Source: Hygrocybe punicea (taxonomy: Eukaryota; Basidiomycota; Agaricomycetes; Agaricales; Hygrophoraceae). From it: a DNA stretch of 64,000 bases. Positions 22,650 through 33,573 of this stretch are shown piece by piece. Made by a program: the position numbers and the translations under genes. The stretch lies in contig OY744463.1 in the NCBI GenBank assembly GCA_963556145.1, positions 5,084,001 to 5,148,000 on the forward strand, written 5' to 3'. Below the pieces are notes generated by a model. The model was not told the DNA's origin. It saw nothing but the letters and a program-made list of their open reading frames with translations, and made no database searches. The first letter of the stretch is position 1. The number at the start of each line of letters is the position of its first letter.

Positions 22650-23044
22650 TGTGACGGCGAGTTCGGTTGTAGACCTGGAATGGGAATCTACGGAAAGTGG
22701 TGATCAGCTAAGAAGTGATCAGAGGAATTTAGTTTCTTTTTAGAAGTCTGGTCAATCCAACCCAAATCCAGGGGTTCCGGACTCAGAGGGAGAGTATGAG
22801 AGAAAGGACAAAGGCAAATATCAATGATATGGGATGATAAGAGGATTCTATATGGGACTCTGGGTATCGGTATTTCTATATTGTTTTTAGTATAAATGTG
22901 CTACTTTTTATACTACTGAGAGGGATCCTGTGCTGTAGTAACTAAGTACTACAAGCGAAGGCTGTAAATGATAGGGGTGAAGTGGAGTGGAGGATAGGTA
23001 GAATGCTATGTACTAGGAGAAGGGAAACAAAGATACATGATATA
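22650..23044 (-). repeat. LTR family C, reverse copy 3, left part (395 bp)
   Basis: It begins TGTGACGGCGAGTTCGG and stops at ACATGATATA. The remaining 195 bp of this LTR are at 51416-51610, beginning TAACTATAAAC, exactly where the intact copy 2 reads GATATA-TAACTATAAA. The two parts add up to 590 bp. The left flank TCGA (22646-22649) would be its target site. Confidence 0.9.
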
Positions 23045-23359
23045 TTACGAGTCCCTATAAGGGAATCGTTCTATACGGTGGATTTTTCAACTCAGGGTCA
23101 GACTCTAATTTGCCAAGCCGTGGGAACAATCTTTGCAAACTGTGGGAACAATTTTGAAGCCCTGGGAATAGTTTTGAAACCGTGTGACTGCTGACTTTGT
23201 AACTGTGAGAATTTGGTGTCCCAATAAGCAAGAACAATAAGGCGGCTTGATCACAGGTTCCCAGATCACAGTTGCCAATTTTGGAATAGGTAGTGTTGCA
23301 ACGTCTTTGCTTGACAGCTTTATTGACATAACGGACTGCATTGGTAGTGTAATGTGCAC

Positions 23360-24310
23360 CTTTTGAAATATAGATGAGGTGAATGGGCTGAACAGTGTTC
23401 AGTGTTCAATGAGTTTCCTGGGTATATTTTCTGTGTGGTAGACACAGGATGAACCATATGTGAAATGTGTGTCTGCAGATACATATATTTTGCTGGATGC
23501 ATTGGAATTATGTGTGTGCACCTTGAATCTGAGGCATTGATTTTGCCAAAACAATTATAAGAACAATGTATTCGGTGTATCTGTGATATAGCTACAAGTA
23601 CAATGTGTATTAGAATTACTAATAATGCAAGCAGTGGGTACTTGTCGAACAGGCTGAACAGTGTTCGACAAGTGTTCGGCCAGTGTCCCAGTTTCAATCT
23701 GCAGCATTGCCTTGTCACAAACAATTGTATGAACATTGTATTCAATGTATCTGTGATGTAGCTACAAGTACAATGAGTATTAGAATTACTAACAATTCAA
23801 GCAGTGGGTACTTGTCGAACAGGTCGAACACTGTTTGACAAGTGTTCGGCAGGTGTCCCAGCTTTGATCCGGGGCATTGTCCTCACAGAAACAATTGTAT
23901 AAGCAACATACTGGATGTATCTGTGATGTAGCTACATGTACTATGTGCATTAGAATTATTAATAATGCAAATAGAGAATACTTGTCGAACAGGCCGAACA
24001 CTGTTCGACAAGTGTTTGGCAGCTGTCTCAGGATTACCCTGCAGCATTGCATTTGCTGAAACAATTGTACGAACAATACACTGGATGTATCTGTGATGTA
24101 GCAAGATTTAATATGTGCATTGGAATTGTTGATAATGCAAACAGTGAATAATTGTGTGAACAGGCCGGTTCTAACACCGTTTGATAAGCGTTCAACAGAT
24201 GTCCCAGCATGAATCTGCAGCATTGCCCTTGCACAAACCATTGTATAAACAACATATCAAACATTTTTGCGATGTATTAAAATTTAACGTGTGCTTTGAA
24301 TATATTAATA
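23360..24310. repeat. Tandem array, 170-bp unit, about five copies
   Basis: The anchor GCATTG recurs at 23534, 23704, 23874, 24044 and 24220, i.e. steps of 170, 170, 170 and 176. Each unit contains ACAATTGTATGAAC-like, GTATCTGTGATGTAGC and GAACACTGTTCGACAAGTGTTCGG-like blocks; the last is an imperfect palindrome. Copies are diverged. The unit is near nucleosome length. No coding. Confidence 0.85.
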
Positions 24311-24679
24311 ATGCAAACAGGAAACTGATGAGGACTTTATATAATTAAATAATACTCAGTTATCTAGTCACTTCTTGAAACCATTTGTGTTGTTATTTCA
24401 CTTGTGAATGTATTGCAGAAAATAATATCATATAAAATTGGTATTCATGGATTATGATGTGTGATTGCAAACATGTGAGTGTACGACGTAATGATAATGG
24501 ATGTCAATCGGTTTCATTCATCCTGAGGTTTGTCAAACGTCTTCAGGTTTCTATGACATCTTCACCATCATCTGTCAACTGGACATAACCCACATTACGT
24601 TTGATATTAATCCTGGTCATTGTATTGAGAGCAGGATGAGGTGCCTTCATTCGACCTATCGTTGCATTCTGGATGTACA

Positions 24680-25565
24680 TTAGTTATTATTCATTGAATT
24701 ATTAGATATGTCTGATACCTCAGTAAACTCGCTGTTGACCAGCGCTAATGAGCGCAGATTGAGTATCATCTTAAATTTGTCGTTCTTGACTGAAACCGCC
24801 GATACCGTCATCTGGACTTCTACAATGTCACCAATCCTGAAGCAAGTTGGACTGGCAGGTACAAAGCTGTCATCTATATCATTATCAATGGTCAAACTAT
24901 TGTTGTGCTGAGCACTCACCAATGCCGGCCTCTGTCTGATGTTAACTTGAAATAAAGGACCTCATTATCCGTCCCATGGAAGTATCGAGTATTGCTCATG
25001 GATGACAGGATACCTTTGGGATCGACGTTGTGTTCGAATGGAATATGGTATGAAACATTGTCATGTCGGCGATCGGTGAAGTATCGGGTGCCAATAGATA
25101 ATGCAGTGTATTCGATATAGGTGGATGACGTGAAGTCCAGCATTGCACGTTCTGGGAAAGTACGGGCCAGTTTCTGATGTAAGATGCGGAGGTTGTCAAG
25201 GTACGATTCAAACAGTGGTATGTTGAGACCTGCTATAAGGATGCTCTGACGAAGAAATGGTGTTCGACGTTCGGGTGGTCTGGAAAATATATGTATATCA
25301 ATTGTTTACGATTTATGTGATGGAACAATATACCTGCTGGTGATTGGTGGTAGGTCTTTGGCCACCAATATTGCCTGTAAGCTTAAGACAAGTTCTTCAT
25401 GCTCGGTGGTATCAGTACTCGGCCGTGTAAGTTTCCAGCAATTTGGTGAGTCATTATGAACTACATTGATATTCGAAATCTGCAAATGTAATGAAACACA
25501 GCATACATCGTAAAATTTGAACATACATTTGTAGCATTGGCGAGTTGACTGTCATCATTGTCCAT
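24680..25565 (-). pseudogene. Lineage-specific 'GDIVEVQ' family protein, frame-broken
   Basis: Minus-strand model: ATG at 25565 (MDNDDSQLANATN), intron 25526-25480, NINVVHNDSPNCWKLTRP, intron 25333-25280, PPERRTPFLRQSILIAGLNIPLF...LHQKLARTFPERAMLDFTSSTYIEYTALSIGTRYF, then FRIGDIVEVQMTVSAVSV--KMILNLRSLALVNSEF to a stop at 24680. The GDIVEVQ...LRSLAL signature is one I know from multi-copy hypothetical proteins of mushroom genomes; no function is known. Near 24920 the frame changes; the only GT-AG pair there would be 24 bp, too short for an intron, so a frameshift is likely. It diverges from the gene at 26469, with about 900 bp between. Confidence 0.6.
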
Positions 25566-26468
25566 CCGTGTCGATATGAGATTACTTAAATGTTCAGCTG
25601 TAAAGTAGAGTTGAATGTATGAATGCCTTCAGTGGTATATGGACTGACATGCACTTTTGAAATCGTAATAGGTGTCCATTTGCAAAGTGGAAGTGGGATT
25701 TATAATTCAAACGCAATTTTCGACTGTTTTATCATGAATCGTTTTCGATCGTCATCGAGATTATGGCAGTGCATCATGTTCATCCTCCATGAACTTGTGA
25801 TGTCTGTATGGTGTTTGCATTCTTGTGTTGCAGATCTTCTCAATAGATTCTTATTGTTTTTCTCCATTTTATAGGACAGGATATACATCGACAGCTATCG
25901 TAATGCTTGACCTCCTTATTGTACAGCATTAAAAGGAAACCCCTATCCATTCAGAATGATTTGTTTCCGATGCAACTGTCAGTATAGTTGATCCGATGTT
26001 TGTATTTGTTTGGAAATGAGTAAATATGTCACATAAACTTCTATTTCCGATTTGGCTGTGTTATGATCTTATGATCAGTTCCATGTGGTGACAGCTGTTC
26101 TACATTCCAAAATCCTAATTAGATTTAGTGTTTGATTATTCTCCATACCAGTAATCCATATCCATGTTGTTGGATGATGCTGAGCGTAACAGCTGGTCAA
26201 TCATGGGTTCTACATCATGGGGAATGTCCCTGATTCTTTTCATTTTTATAGCGCTATGATCCAAATAGTTCTCCTTCAAACCATCAACAGATGTAGTTTT
26301 CATACCTACCAGTGTGATCTCCATAAACGAGTTCTTTATTGTATTCGATCTGTCTCAGTGTACTTAAATAGCGATGAGAGCGCAATGGTATCGTCCACAT
26401 CTGACCCTTCATTCATCTACGATATCTCGCACAGATTCATTCCTCGCCCTAAAGCTCTTATCTTTGCA
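25566..26468. other. Divergent intergenic region; small minus-strand ORF 26324-26136 of doubtful status
   Basis: Region between two divergently oriented genes, probably holding both promoters. A 62-codon minus-strand ORF (MEITLVGMKTTSVDGLKENY...DYWYGE) begins with a real ATG at 26324, but I recognise no family. It could be a terminal exon of a lost gene. Confidence 0.35.
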
Positions 26469-28489
26469 ATGGCCCCTAAGAAGTCTGTGAATGTGAAGAC
26501 TCAGTCCAAAGCTCGATCAAGCGCCATTTCATATGTATATTTATTTTCATGTATTGCTGCTCGTTCTGAATAAAGGTCATACTGTTGTTTCTAGGAAGGG
26601 TAAGAAGGTCACCACCACCAAGCTTGTCGATGATGAAGTGTACGTGTTTATTCCAATATTCTGATTCATCCACCATGACTAAGCCACCAGTAGTATTGCC
26701 AACTCCGAAGACGAAGACGTTATTAGTGTTCATAGCGTCGCTAGCATTGCCAAACCCATCTCGTCTATGAGGTGTGTCTCATGAATTGTATTTTCAGATA
26801 CTAGTGATTTACTTCAGTAATATAGGCGGTCCAGGAAGACCACCAATAGAGCAAGGTTTGCAAGTTCAATTTATACTGTTCATGCAAACTAATATTCTTT
26901 ATATTCAGCGGTAAAAGGCGGCATGCTTCAGAGGAAGACAAAGACAGGTCAGTAGCTCTAAATAATGTCTTTTATATTTGTGTATTCTTTAATCGCTTTA
27001 CATAGTAAATTCTCTTCTCCATCGAAGAAGACAAAGTCAAACCAGCATCAATTACATGATGAGGATGACGACAGCGACGAAACATTCATGTGAGTTGGAA
27101 ATTGAATAATTGGTCATATGTTAGACATGTCGTAGGCCTATCGCAAAACTCGAATTCGGTTCTAAGAAATCAAATGCAGATAATGGTCTTCGGTATGATA
27201 CTTCATATGATTCTTGTCCTTCATATATTAATAAATGATCAGCAACTCTGATACATCCATCAAAACCATGAAGGCGATTTCCTCCAAAGTCACAAAGACT
27301 ACCCGTCTTCATGATATCAGTGACGACAATGTTTCCAGTAGCAATGATGGAGCTGTGACATATGCACAAAACCAAATCACCAGGTACATTACATCTGTCT
27401 ATTATTTTTTTAATTGATGTCCTTGCTTTAGCATACGCTCTCCAAACACGGATGAGTCCGACATTGGTACAAGAGACCCTCAGTTGGTCGATACATATAA
27501 GGACTGTGTCAACATTAAGTAACTATTCGGTTTTATCTTCTTAAGCAATGCTTAATATTGAATAGGGCAGCGGCCATGGTATCTTGGTCTAGTGCTATAG
27601 GGAATGGCAATCCTCAGTACAGCGATGTTATCAGCAACATTCACAAGGTCAACCAAAAGTAAGCTGTCAGCTAGGACTTTATGGTTAAAGACAATTCACA
27701 TCGCATAACAGTTTGCTGTTTTCCGCAGTGACCTTTGTTCGATCTGGCAAGTACTCGAATCTTTCTCGTGACGATCCCGCCAATATCTCTACTGGAGCAT
27801 TTGGGCGTAGTTTCTTCCACTCCGTTGCTGGTGCCATCCCAACGATCTTCACTTCTGTCATTCTAGTCGATTCATGCTTCCTTGATGAGCCAAAAGTTGG
27901 TGGGAACACGAAACCGATCAAAGTCATCCAAGGGGCTTTACTCTCAGGAGAATGGGAGCGGTATGTTGGCGCCATTGGAATGGTCACTGGTGAGGCGGAA
28001 TTTTGTGCACAACTATATAAGGACTTTCTGTCCTTCTCGACGACAGCGGCAAGTGGGATGGATGCATCTCCTAGCAGTGAGTATACATTCAATGCTCTGT
28101 TATCAATCCTTACTCATATTCAATAGAAGCTTCCTCTTCGAAATTCGTGCAGTCTAGTCCTTTTACTCAACGTCCCGCTCCATCTTACCAAAAGACTGCG
28201 CTGTCATTCCATGACATTGGTTAGTTTTATTCTCTCTCACACAATGTCCTTGGTTTCGTTTTTGATGCCTGTATTCATAGTCCCAATCTATGATGCCCGG
28301 AAAGTTAAAACGGACTTTACCGACACCCTCAAAATACTTCAGAAACTCCCCCACTTTCCAGGCGATGTTCCTGCAGAATCGTGCGTTGTGGTCGGCCACA
28401 CGATCAATACCTTCAAACGCTCTGATGATTTGTTGAAGAGTATTTCCCTAAATGTGCAGTGGGTGATGGTATTGGGCGTCTCTCATTAA
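26469..28489 (+). CDS. Lineage-specific fungal protein, unknown function ('VPIYDAR...SCVVVGHTIN' family)
   Basis: ATG 26469 (MAPKKSVNVKTQSKARSSA). The first 1.2 kb consists of small exons rich in Ser, Lys and acidic residues (SKKTKSN, EDEDVISVHS, DDDSDETF), separated by short GT-AG introns, so a disordered, likely nuclear N-terminus is plausible. The folded part starts near 27710: LLFSAVTFVRSGKYSNLSRDD, VILVDSCFL, IKVIQGALLSGEWERYVGAIGMV, then after introns IVPIYDARKVKTDF, SCVVVGHTINTF, SLNVQWVMVLGVSH and TAA at 28487-28489. The C-terminal motifs recur in many uncharacterised agaricomycete proteins. It is convergent with the ATP-grasp-like gene at 30773-28952. A fragment of its last exon is repeated at 28709-28864. 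Exact intron borders are approximate. Confidence 0.65.
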
Positions 28490-28665
28490 CTTGTCGTCTT
28501 TCTCGTCATGAAACTAGTGTGCCATGCAGCGTGGCCTATTGCCAATTCTCTTTATGTTGCCTTGAATTTGTAATGTACCTACCATTGAAATCAAAGCGTT
28601 TCGTGCCTCTCAGACATGAGATCCGATTTGTGACATTTAAAGTTGACTAATGTACAAGTGAAGTT

Positions 28666-28864
28666 CAAAAATATGAGTATACATTTGTAATGTCTACAAG
28701 CCATTTATAAAATACCGCAACTACCCATCTTCCCGCACAATATCCCTGCAGGATCCTGTGTCATTGTTGGACACACCATCAATACATTCAAGCGTGTAGA
28801 TGACATGATGACGAGCATTTCACTCAATGTGCAATGGGTCATGGTCTTGGGAGTGCCGAAATGA
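28666..28864 (+). pseudogene. Duplicated tails of the two convergent neighbours
   Basis: 28709-28864 (+) reads LPIFPHNIPAGSCVIVGHTI...SISLNVQWVMVLGVPK and stop, a copy of the last exon of the gene ending at 28489. Immediately left, 28710-28666 on the minus strand reads YKWLVDITNVYSYF and stop, a copy of the C-terminus of the gene ending at 28952 (YKWLIDIKGPYSYL). Order is gene, copy tail of partner, copy tail of gene, partner. This is what remains of a tandem duplication of the convergent pair. Confidence 0.75.
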
Positions 28865-28951
28865 TTGCTCCACTTAGCATCATTTATATTTGTATCTTAT
28901 GTCTGTTTTGTGAAATAAACGCGAACCGATCCATTGACTGTACAGATAATA

Positions 28952-30773
28952 TTACAAATATGAGTATGGACCTTTGATGTCAATCAACCATTTATAGAAA
29001 ACCCCTGCAAAAGTGTCTGCTAATGAGCCAATGGGTGCTCGAACGGATTTCGGACCTGACTTCATGTTCGACCAGAGGCTGCATGTGTGATAACGTTCCA
29101 CCTCGTTCACGAAATAGGACACAGTATCCGTTTTGGAATCCACAATGAGCGATATGTCCATATGGCAAAAAACACTCATCGATGGTTTTCCACCAACCAT
29201 ATTGGACTCTATCGCATAAAGCCCTTCGTAGGTCTTTTGGACAAAGTCGAAGAACTCATTTCTGCCTTGCTCTCGAATAGAAATGGCGCCCCTGTCCGGA
29301 TTGCACGCCACCGTCTTCAATAGAGTCCCCTGCGTTTGAAATATTCTGACAAAGTTAAGACAATCATGCATATGATATGACAAGTGAAAATGAAGGGCAC
29401 TCACCTTAACTCATCCAAGGTATAGAAACTTGAGACGATATCCCACTTCCAGGACTTGCTTTCCTTGTTGTACAGGGTGTGCACCGTATACACAACCTTT
29501 CCACCAACTAGAAACACACGCCATTCGCCCATCTTACTCGTGGTTCGATGTACGTTTGCCCAAACCAACGTGAACCTGGAACCTCACAGTTATTGCGCAT
29601 GTATTCCCAATTTCGCTTGGCGTCGCCAGGTAATAGGACGTGATGACCGGTGTCACTGTGTGTCCGTTTCAAGACAATATTCGGTGGGAATTGGTCGCCA
29701 TCGTTTAATAATTTTGCTTGAGGGCGTATCGTATGCGTTACATTCAAAGCGACATGAAGCAAGTTTTGATTTTGTATCCATTTTGAATGGACCGTGTTCA
29801 TCTGCTTCGGAGGTGGCCAGATGTGTGCCGTTCGACAGAGTTCGTCCATGCCAGTCATGAAAATCGACACATTTTCCAGTGTCAATCCGTATTGGTTACC
29901 GCTGTCAAGACATCAGTATAATGCAGCGAAAACGGAGCAGAATTAATTAAAGCGATGTCAATCTTACATGTATGACATTCCCATATCCACACCACCAAAT
30001 ACACAATCTGCCGATGCGAACTTTTGCCACGTATCGCCTTTGTCTTGATGGCGAAGTATTGCATGAAGGAACTCGGGCCAAAATATGTATTTGACATTGA
30101 AGTGCCGGGCTCCATCCTCATGATGTAGTCGCATTCCGATATAAACCTGTTTGTTGTGAAATACGTTTCAGTATCAACAATCCACAAATTAAACAATAGA
30201 CATTACCCATTCTTGAATACATGCTGAATAGCGACTCTTGTATGACTTGATGATATGGACGTAACCATCAAGATGGGCAATGGTATCAAGTTCAATGTCG
30301 GATATGGTCGTGGTGACGAATGCAAGATCGTTAATGGCTGCGGCTTTGCTCGCGATACGAGTTGTTGGGTCAAGGATAAAAAGGATTTTGAAAACACGGC
30401 CGTCATTGTTGCTTAATGTGGTTATACGGCGTTCATTGTTGCTTACAGTGGTTGGTGGTTCCGTTTCACAGTCAGATGATGTTTCCATCTCAGAGTCGGA
30501 TGATAGCCTTTTGCGTGGAAGGAGATCGAGTTCCGCGGCCGTCGCATTGCGGACACCCTGCGAATTTTCACGTATATTGTGACCAAGACATACCGACTGC
30601 GGACAAATTCCAGACGAAACGCATTTGGGATGTTGGTGTGCGGATCCGACATGTCTTTGGCAGGAGTTGCCTTCCTTCTTCCACAAAAGACATTTCGTTT
30701 TTGGAGAGTCGCATTTTCGACCAGGGCAGATGTGCATGCAAAGTTCATAACCAAGTTCCTTCTTATATGGCAT
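28952..30773 (-). pseudogene. Predicted ATP-grasp-fold protein with Cys-rich N-terminus, near-intact
   Basis: ATG at 30773 (MPYKKELGYELCMHIC). N-terminus: Cys/His-rich (CPGRKC, CLLWKKEGNSCQRHVGSAHQHPKC, CPQSVCLGH), possibly zinc-binding. A middle domain (VFKILFILDPTTR...AHLDGYVHIIKSYKSRYS) follows, and an intron after QEW at about 30207. The third part looks like ATP-grasp: NIVLKRTHSDTGHHVLLP (Lys plus Gly/His loop), WFGQTYIEP...GEWRVFLVGGKVVYTV (like the Q-x-x-I...R-V-F-V-V-G-G strand pair of RimK/glutathione synthetase-type enzymes) and HMDISLIVD...SYFVNEVER (like the D...N-E-V metal site). Stop at 28952. A one-base frame break near 29536 (VR|MGEW) is the only defect I see. It belongs to a multi-copy uncharacterised mushroom family. 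The ATP-grasp call is my inference from motifs. Confidence 0.55.
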
Positions 30774-31029
30774 GTTTGTGGACCTAGGCAGGATTTCGGA
30801 TGGGTGGTATGAGGAACAGACACAGATATCATTAATACATCAATACCTTAATGATTGATTACTTTCAGGGTGGTTGATAGCGGGTGGTGACGATTCCACA
30901 AACCTTCTAATTATAAGACGTCGGAATTATGTCACCTGACAAGAGTGGCAATGATAAAACAACGAACACGTGCCAAACACGTTGATCAGCAATGGAATCA
31001 TTTAAATGTCTTGAAAGAGCAATATCCAC

Positions 31030-31930
31030 CGAACAGATCGGACGTGTTCGGTGTGTTCGGTGGAGATGTTCGGTGGATGTCAACCAACCATTATGAGGAG
31101 ATATACTACACCGAACACATCGAACATGTTCGGTGTGTTCGGTGGAGATGTTCGGTGGATGTCAACCAACGGTTGTTACCAGATATACCACACCGAACAC
31201 ATCGAACATGTTCGGTGGATGTCAACCAACGGTTGTGACCGGATATACCATGTTCGGTGTGTTCGGTAGAGATGTTCGGTCAACGTTGGTGAACCAATAT
31301 TACTAGATATACTACACCGAACACATCGAACATGTTCGGTGTGTTCGGTGGAGATGTTCGGTGGATGTCAACCAACGGTTGTGACCGGATATACCACACC
31401 GAACACATCGAACATGTTCAGTGTGTTCGGTGGAGATGTTCGGTGGATGTCAACCAACGGTTGTGACTAGATATATCACACCGAACACATCGAACATGTT
31501 CGGTGTGTTCGGTGGACATGTTCGGTCAACGTTGGTGAACCAATATTACTAGATATACCACACCGAACACATCGAACATGTTTGATTTGTTCAGCGTCAT
31601 ATATCTGGTAATATTGGTTCACCAACGTTGACCGAACATGTCCACCGAACACACCGAACATGTTCGATGTGTTCGGTGTGGTATATCCGGTCACAACCGT
31701 TAGTTGACATCCACCGAACATCTCCACCGAACACACCGAACATGTTCGATGTGTTCTGTGTGGTATATCCGGTCACAACCGTTGGTTGACATCCACCGAA
31801 CATCTCCACCGAACACACCGAACATGTTCGATGTGTTCGGTGTAGTATATCTAGTCGTACATTGACATCCACCAAACATGTCCGGTGACCGAACACACCA
31901 AACAACATGTTTGTTGTAGTATATCTAGTC
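31030..31930. repeat. Palindromic TTCGGTG/CACCGAA array forming a large inverted repeat
   Basis: Units contain the near-palindrome CGAACACATCGAACATGTTCG plus TGTTCGGTGGATGTCAACC and GATATACCACACC. Left arm (31030-31600) has several units in one orientation, and 31600-31930 repeats them in reverse, for example ATATTGGTTCACCAACGTTG at 31608 against its complement at 31530-31550. The ORFs across it encode only repeats of CSVEMFGGCQ. It could extrude cruciforms. Confidence 0.85.
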
Positions 31931-32313
31931 CTTCTACATCCATCCAACAAGTCAGACTTGTTGTGCTTTTCCGTCAACAGACCAGTCCGTGAATATTCAT
32001 CGAACGAATTAACTCGATTTATCGCCTTACCAACTGAAAAATATTCCATACGCTGCACATGTCGGTTTTCTGCGTGCAATTACTAGCTTTGGACAACTTC
32101 TAAGCTCGAGCCACATCAAAAACATAAATAAATAGATCTGTTGTTTATGCATGCAAAGAAGCCGAACATGAGGTCGAACATGTGGCGATTGATCTGGTCA
32201 CGTGGTCGTGACATCTGTATTCATAGTCTGGAGCGTTGAGTAATAAATCCGCCCTTTTCTTTTGCTCTCAAATCGCCTCACACGTCGACCAAAAAACTTT
32301 TATTTCATCTACC

Positions 32314-33540
32314 ATGTCCTTGCCAGTCGTCAAAACCTCGACTCCCGCTGTCAATCCCGCCGCCTTCAAGTACTGGCCTGATGTGCCGCCCAAAAAGCTG
32401 CAGGAGCTACATCGCATCTTCCAAATCCAGTACATGGTCCCGCCCAAGATTCCGGCACCCAACAAGGAATCCGGCACCATTCCCGTATTTTCTCGTAATC
32501 CCTATGTACTGAAGACACACCCCCACGATGCCACCGCCCGAGGTGAGTTATGGCGCGAAATCCCCGAACGATACGAGGAACCGCTCCGTCGCTTGATTTA
32601 TCAAATGGATATGTACATCTACGCGACAGCAGCCATCGCATACAACAAGGCACCCAACTACTCGCCGGACTACGTCAAAAACGATAAGGAAGGGACTGAT
32701 TTACTTCGGGATTACCTCAAGTATACCGACACCGTCATGGACGAAATTTGGGCAGAGGTTTTGGTCGCAAAATGGGCCAACGAGGTTACCCGTGACTGGC
32801 GAAGCACGATCTTCGACGATTGGCTCCTCAAAGAGTTTTATGTCGGCAAGCATTCTCCATCGGCATTAATTCAACATGGCGCTGTTTAGTGTTGCCGTAG
32901 TTCGGTTCCGAACCTAGCCGAACCCGGTTCAAACCCCGAACCGAACCCGGGGTTCAGTCTAAGTTCAGCCAAATGCTGAACCGGACCGCGGGTTCGGTTC
33001 AGGGTTTCGAGGCTGGCCGGATTTCCTGAACGGCTCCAAACCGCGTCCAAACCGCGAACGCGGATATTTTTAAGGAATTTATTTCATTTGTTTTTCATAT
33101 TTCTTTACTTACCATTTCGTGTTAAACGGTATCATGTGACCGGCCGTAGTAGCTTTCACGCGACACAGCAACATCAACGCGGATTGAACACAACACAATT
33201 TGTGTTGTGTTCCTCAAGGTAAGTTTCCTTTGTTTCTTAACTTTACTAATGTTATTTGCGACAGGCAAATCGACAACCACGGCAACGACAACCACGACGC
33301 CCAGCAGCAGCAGCAGCAATGTCGGCAGCAGCAGCAACAGCGGCAGCGGCAACGGCAACAGCAGCAGCAGCAGGAGCGCAGCAGCAACAGCAGCAACGGC
33401 AACGGCAACGGCAACAGCAGGAGCAGCAGCAGCAGCAGCAACGGCCACGACAGCAGCAGCAGCGCCGGCAGCGGCAGCAGCAGCAGCAGCAGCAGCAGGA
33501 GCGCAGGAGCAACAGCAGCAACGGCGGCAGCAGCAACGGC

Positions 33541-33573
<33 letters not shown>

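Noticed and set aside
24100..24310. CRISPR-like array in the 170-bp repeats
   Set aside because: Units are fully repeated without unique spacers, and the genome is eukaryotic.
24897..24920. Intron in the GDIVEVQ-family gene
   Set aside because: Only 24 bp between GT and AG, shorter than plausible fungal introns; called a frameshift.
31030..32079. ORFs with repeated CSVEMFGGCQ motifs as a Cys-rich repeat protein
   Set aside because: The repeats are palindromic DNA units and are open on both strands; no sign of coding selection.
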